A stretch of 64,000 nt of DNA from the NCBI RefSeq assembly GCF_913773635.1, contig NZ_CAJYGQ010000001.1:62001-126000 (forward strand), in the 5' to 3' direction. The position numbers were made by a program, and so were the translations under genes. Positions 63,596 to 64,000 of the stretch are shown in pieces (within the stretch, counting starts at the first letter, position 1; each line of letters starts with the position of its first letter). The notes beneath the pieces were generated by a model, which worked only from the letters and a program-made list of their open reading frames with translations, did not search any database and was not told the DNA's origin. Source of the DNA: an uncultured Mucilaginibacter sp. Its GTDB lineage: Bacteria > Bacteroidota > Bacteroidia > Sphingobacteriales > Sphingobacteriaceae.

Positions 63596-64000
63596 AGGTG
63601 TTGTTATTAGTGATGCTTGCTTAAGTTGCTTCTCAATAATGACACCGTTTTTGACTTTTAGTTTTAAAATATTGTTTATAATTAAAATTGTAAGCTTTAA
63701 ATTATGATTGTGATAAATACTGAACTAATAACAGCCTGATATTTATTAAAAATTAAAAAATTAGAAAATTTTAAGAAATGCTTTGGCACGCCACACGCTA
63801 TGGTAATAATTAATTATGTATAGAGAAGTGAACCTTGTTGTTCAGTAAACGTTTCAACTTAAAGATTGAAGGATTACGGATTTAAGTTTCATGGATAAGC
63901 TATTTAATTATTAATGCAATGAATTATTTATAAGTTATTTTTTAAAAACACATGTTGTAAAAATGTTGTAGTAGATAAAAATGCTTCTATGAATAACATC
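63596..64000. other. AT-rich non-coding region upstream of the glycosyltransferase operon
   Basis: These 405 bases contain no reading frame I can support on either strand, no tRNA and no clear hairpin. The minus-strand promoter of the glycosyltransferase operon should lie here, but I found no exact TAnnTTTG box facing it. AAACGTTT at about 63847-63854 is a short palindrome of unclear meaning. Confidence 0.5.

Noticed and set aside
63596-64000. Possible small RNA or start of a new gene at the right edge
   Set aside because: No stable hairpin, tRNA-like fold or supported reading frame is visible; the ATG at the very end has too little sequence to judge.

Overview
The window reads as chromosome of a Bacteroidota bacterium, most likely a member of the Sphingobacteriaceae (Mucilaginibacter/Pedobacter-like). 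The taxonomic call is an inference. It rests on a SusC/SusD pair, a type IX secretion sorting domain, DUF4251 and DUF4890 family proteins, a split transketolase, genes starting without Shine-Dalgarno sequences, and several exact TAnnTTTG promoter boxes just upstream of start codons. I see no prophage, insertion sequence, CRISPR array, tRNA or rRNA. Gene density is high and nearly every transcription unit ends in a clear hairpin terminator.

Layout. 1-4537 (minus): a trehalose-from-glycogen operon of debranching enzyme, malto-oligosyltrehalose trehalohydrolase and malto-oligosyltrehalose synthase (the last cut by the window edge). 4853-9497 (plus): xylose use, with xylulokinase, xylose isomerase and a sodium:sugar symporter. 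9675-13639 (plus): an ABC ATPase, a large FtsX-type permease and a TesA-like lipoprotein esterase. 13686-23985: a three-part FAD/Fe-S oxidoreductase, a DUF4251 protein, purM, a ClC channel, an arginine-deiminase-family enzyme and argS. 24283-28971 (plus): SusC/SusD. 29030-31189 (minus): bioF-bioD and a small DUF4890/Spy-like protein. 31252-32463: an XRE/S24 regulator divergent from a GIY-YIG-like protein. 32491-38803 (minus): a fasciclin protein, a very large protease-propeller-barrel protein and PBP1A. 38911-40245: PPK2 facing an Rrf2 regulator.

40442-45502 (minus): transaldolase, two transketolase subunits, a LacI-family regulator and an MFS carrier. 45670-48963: an Omp85-type barrel, a glycine-zipper protein, and a nucleotidyltransferase plus metallophosphoesterase pair. 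49142-51139 (minus): an ECF sigma factor, a membrane protein with six copies of a VP-x-x-YF repeat, and a small helical periplasmic protein. 51243-54055 (minus): FAH-family hydrolase, M23 peptidase and peroxiredoxin. 54292-59639: a zinc-ribbon microprotein, a small T9SS-tagged protein, the Kup potassium transporter, a PAP2 phosphatase and an amino-acid permease. 59654-63595 (minus): a four-gene glycosyltransferase/heptose-phosphatase operon.

The most coherent new observation is a candidate pentose regulon. The palindrome CAATCGATTG (one copy has a single mismatch) lies upstream of xylB, xylA and the transaldolase gene. At xylB it sits immediately after an exact promoter -7 box. The LacI-family gene downstream of the transketolase genes is the natural candidate regulator, linking xylose catabolism to the non-oxidative pentose phosphate pathway 36 kb away. 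Other leads are near-leaderless promoters at argS and purM, a GIY-YIG-like protein lacking its catalytic glutamate, the six-fold repeat protein behind the ECF sigma factor, and an unassigned nucleotidyltransferase/phosphoesterase pair. I did not find a clearly unprecedented multi-gene system; most of the window is ordinary core metabolism and envelope biology.
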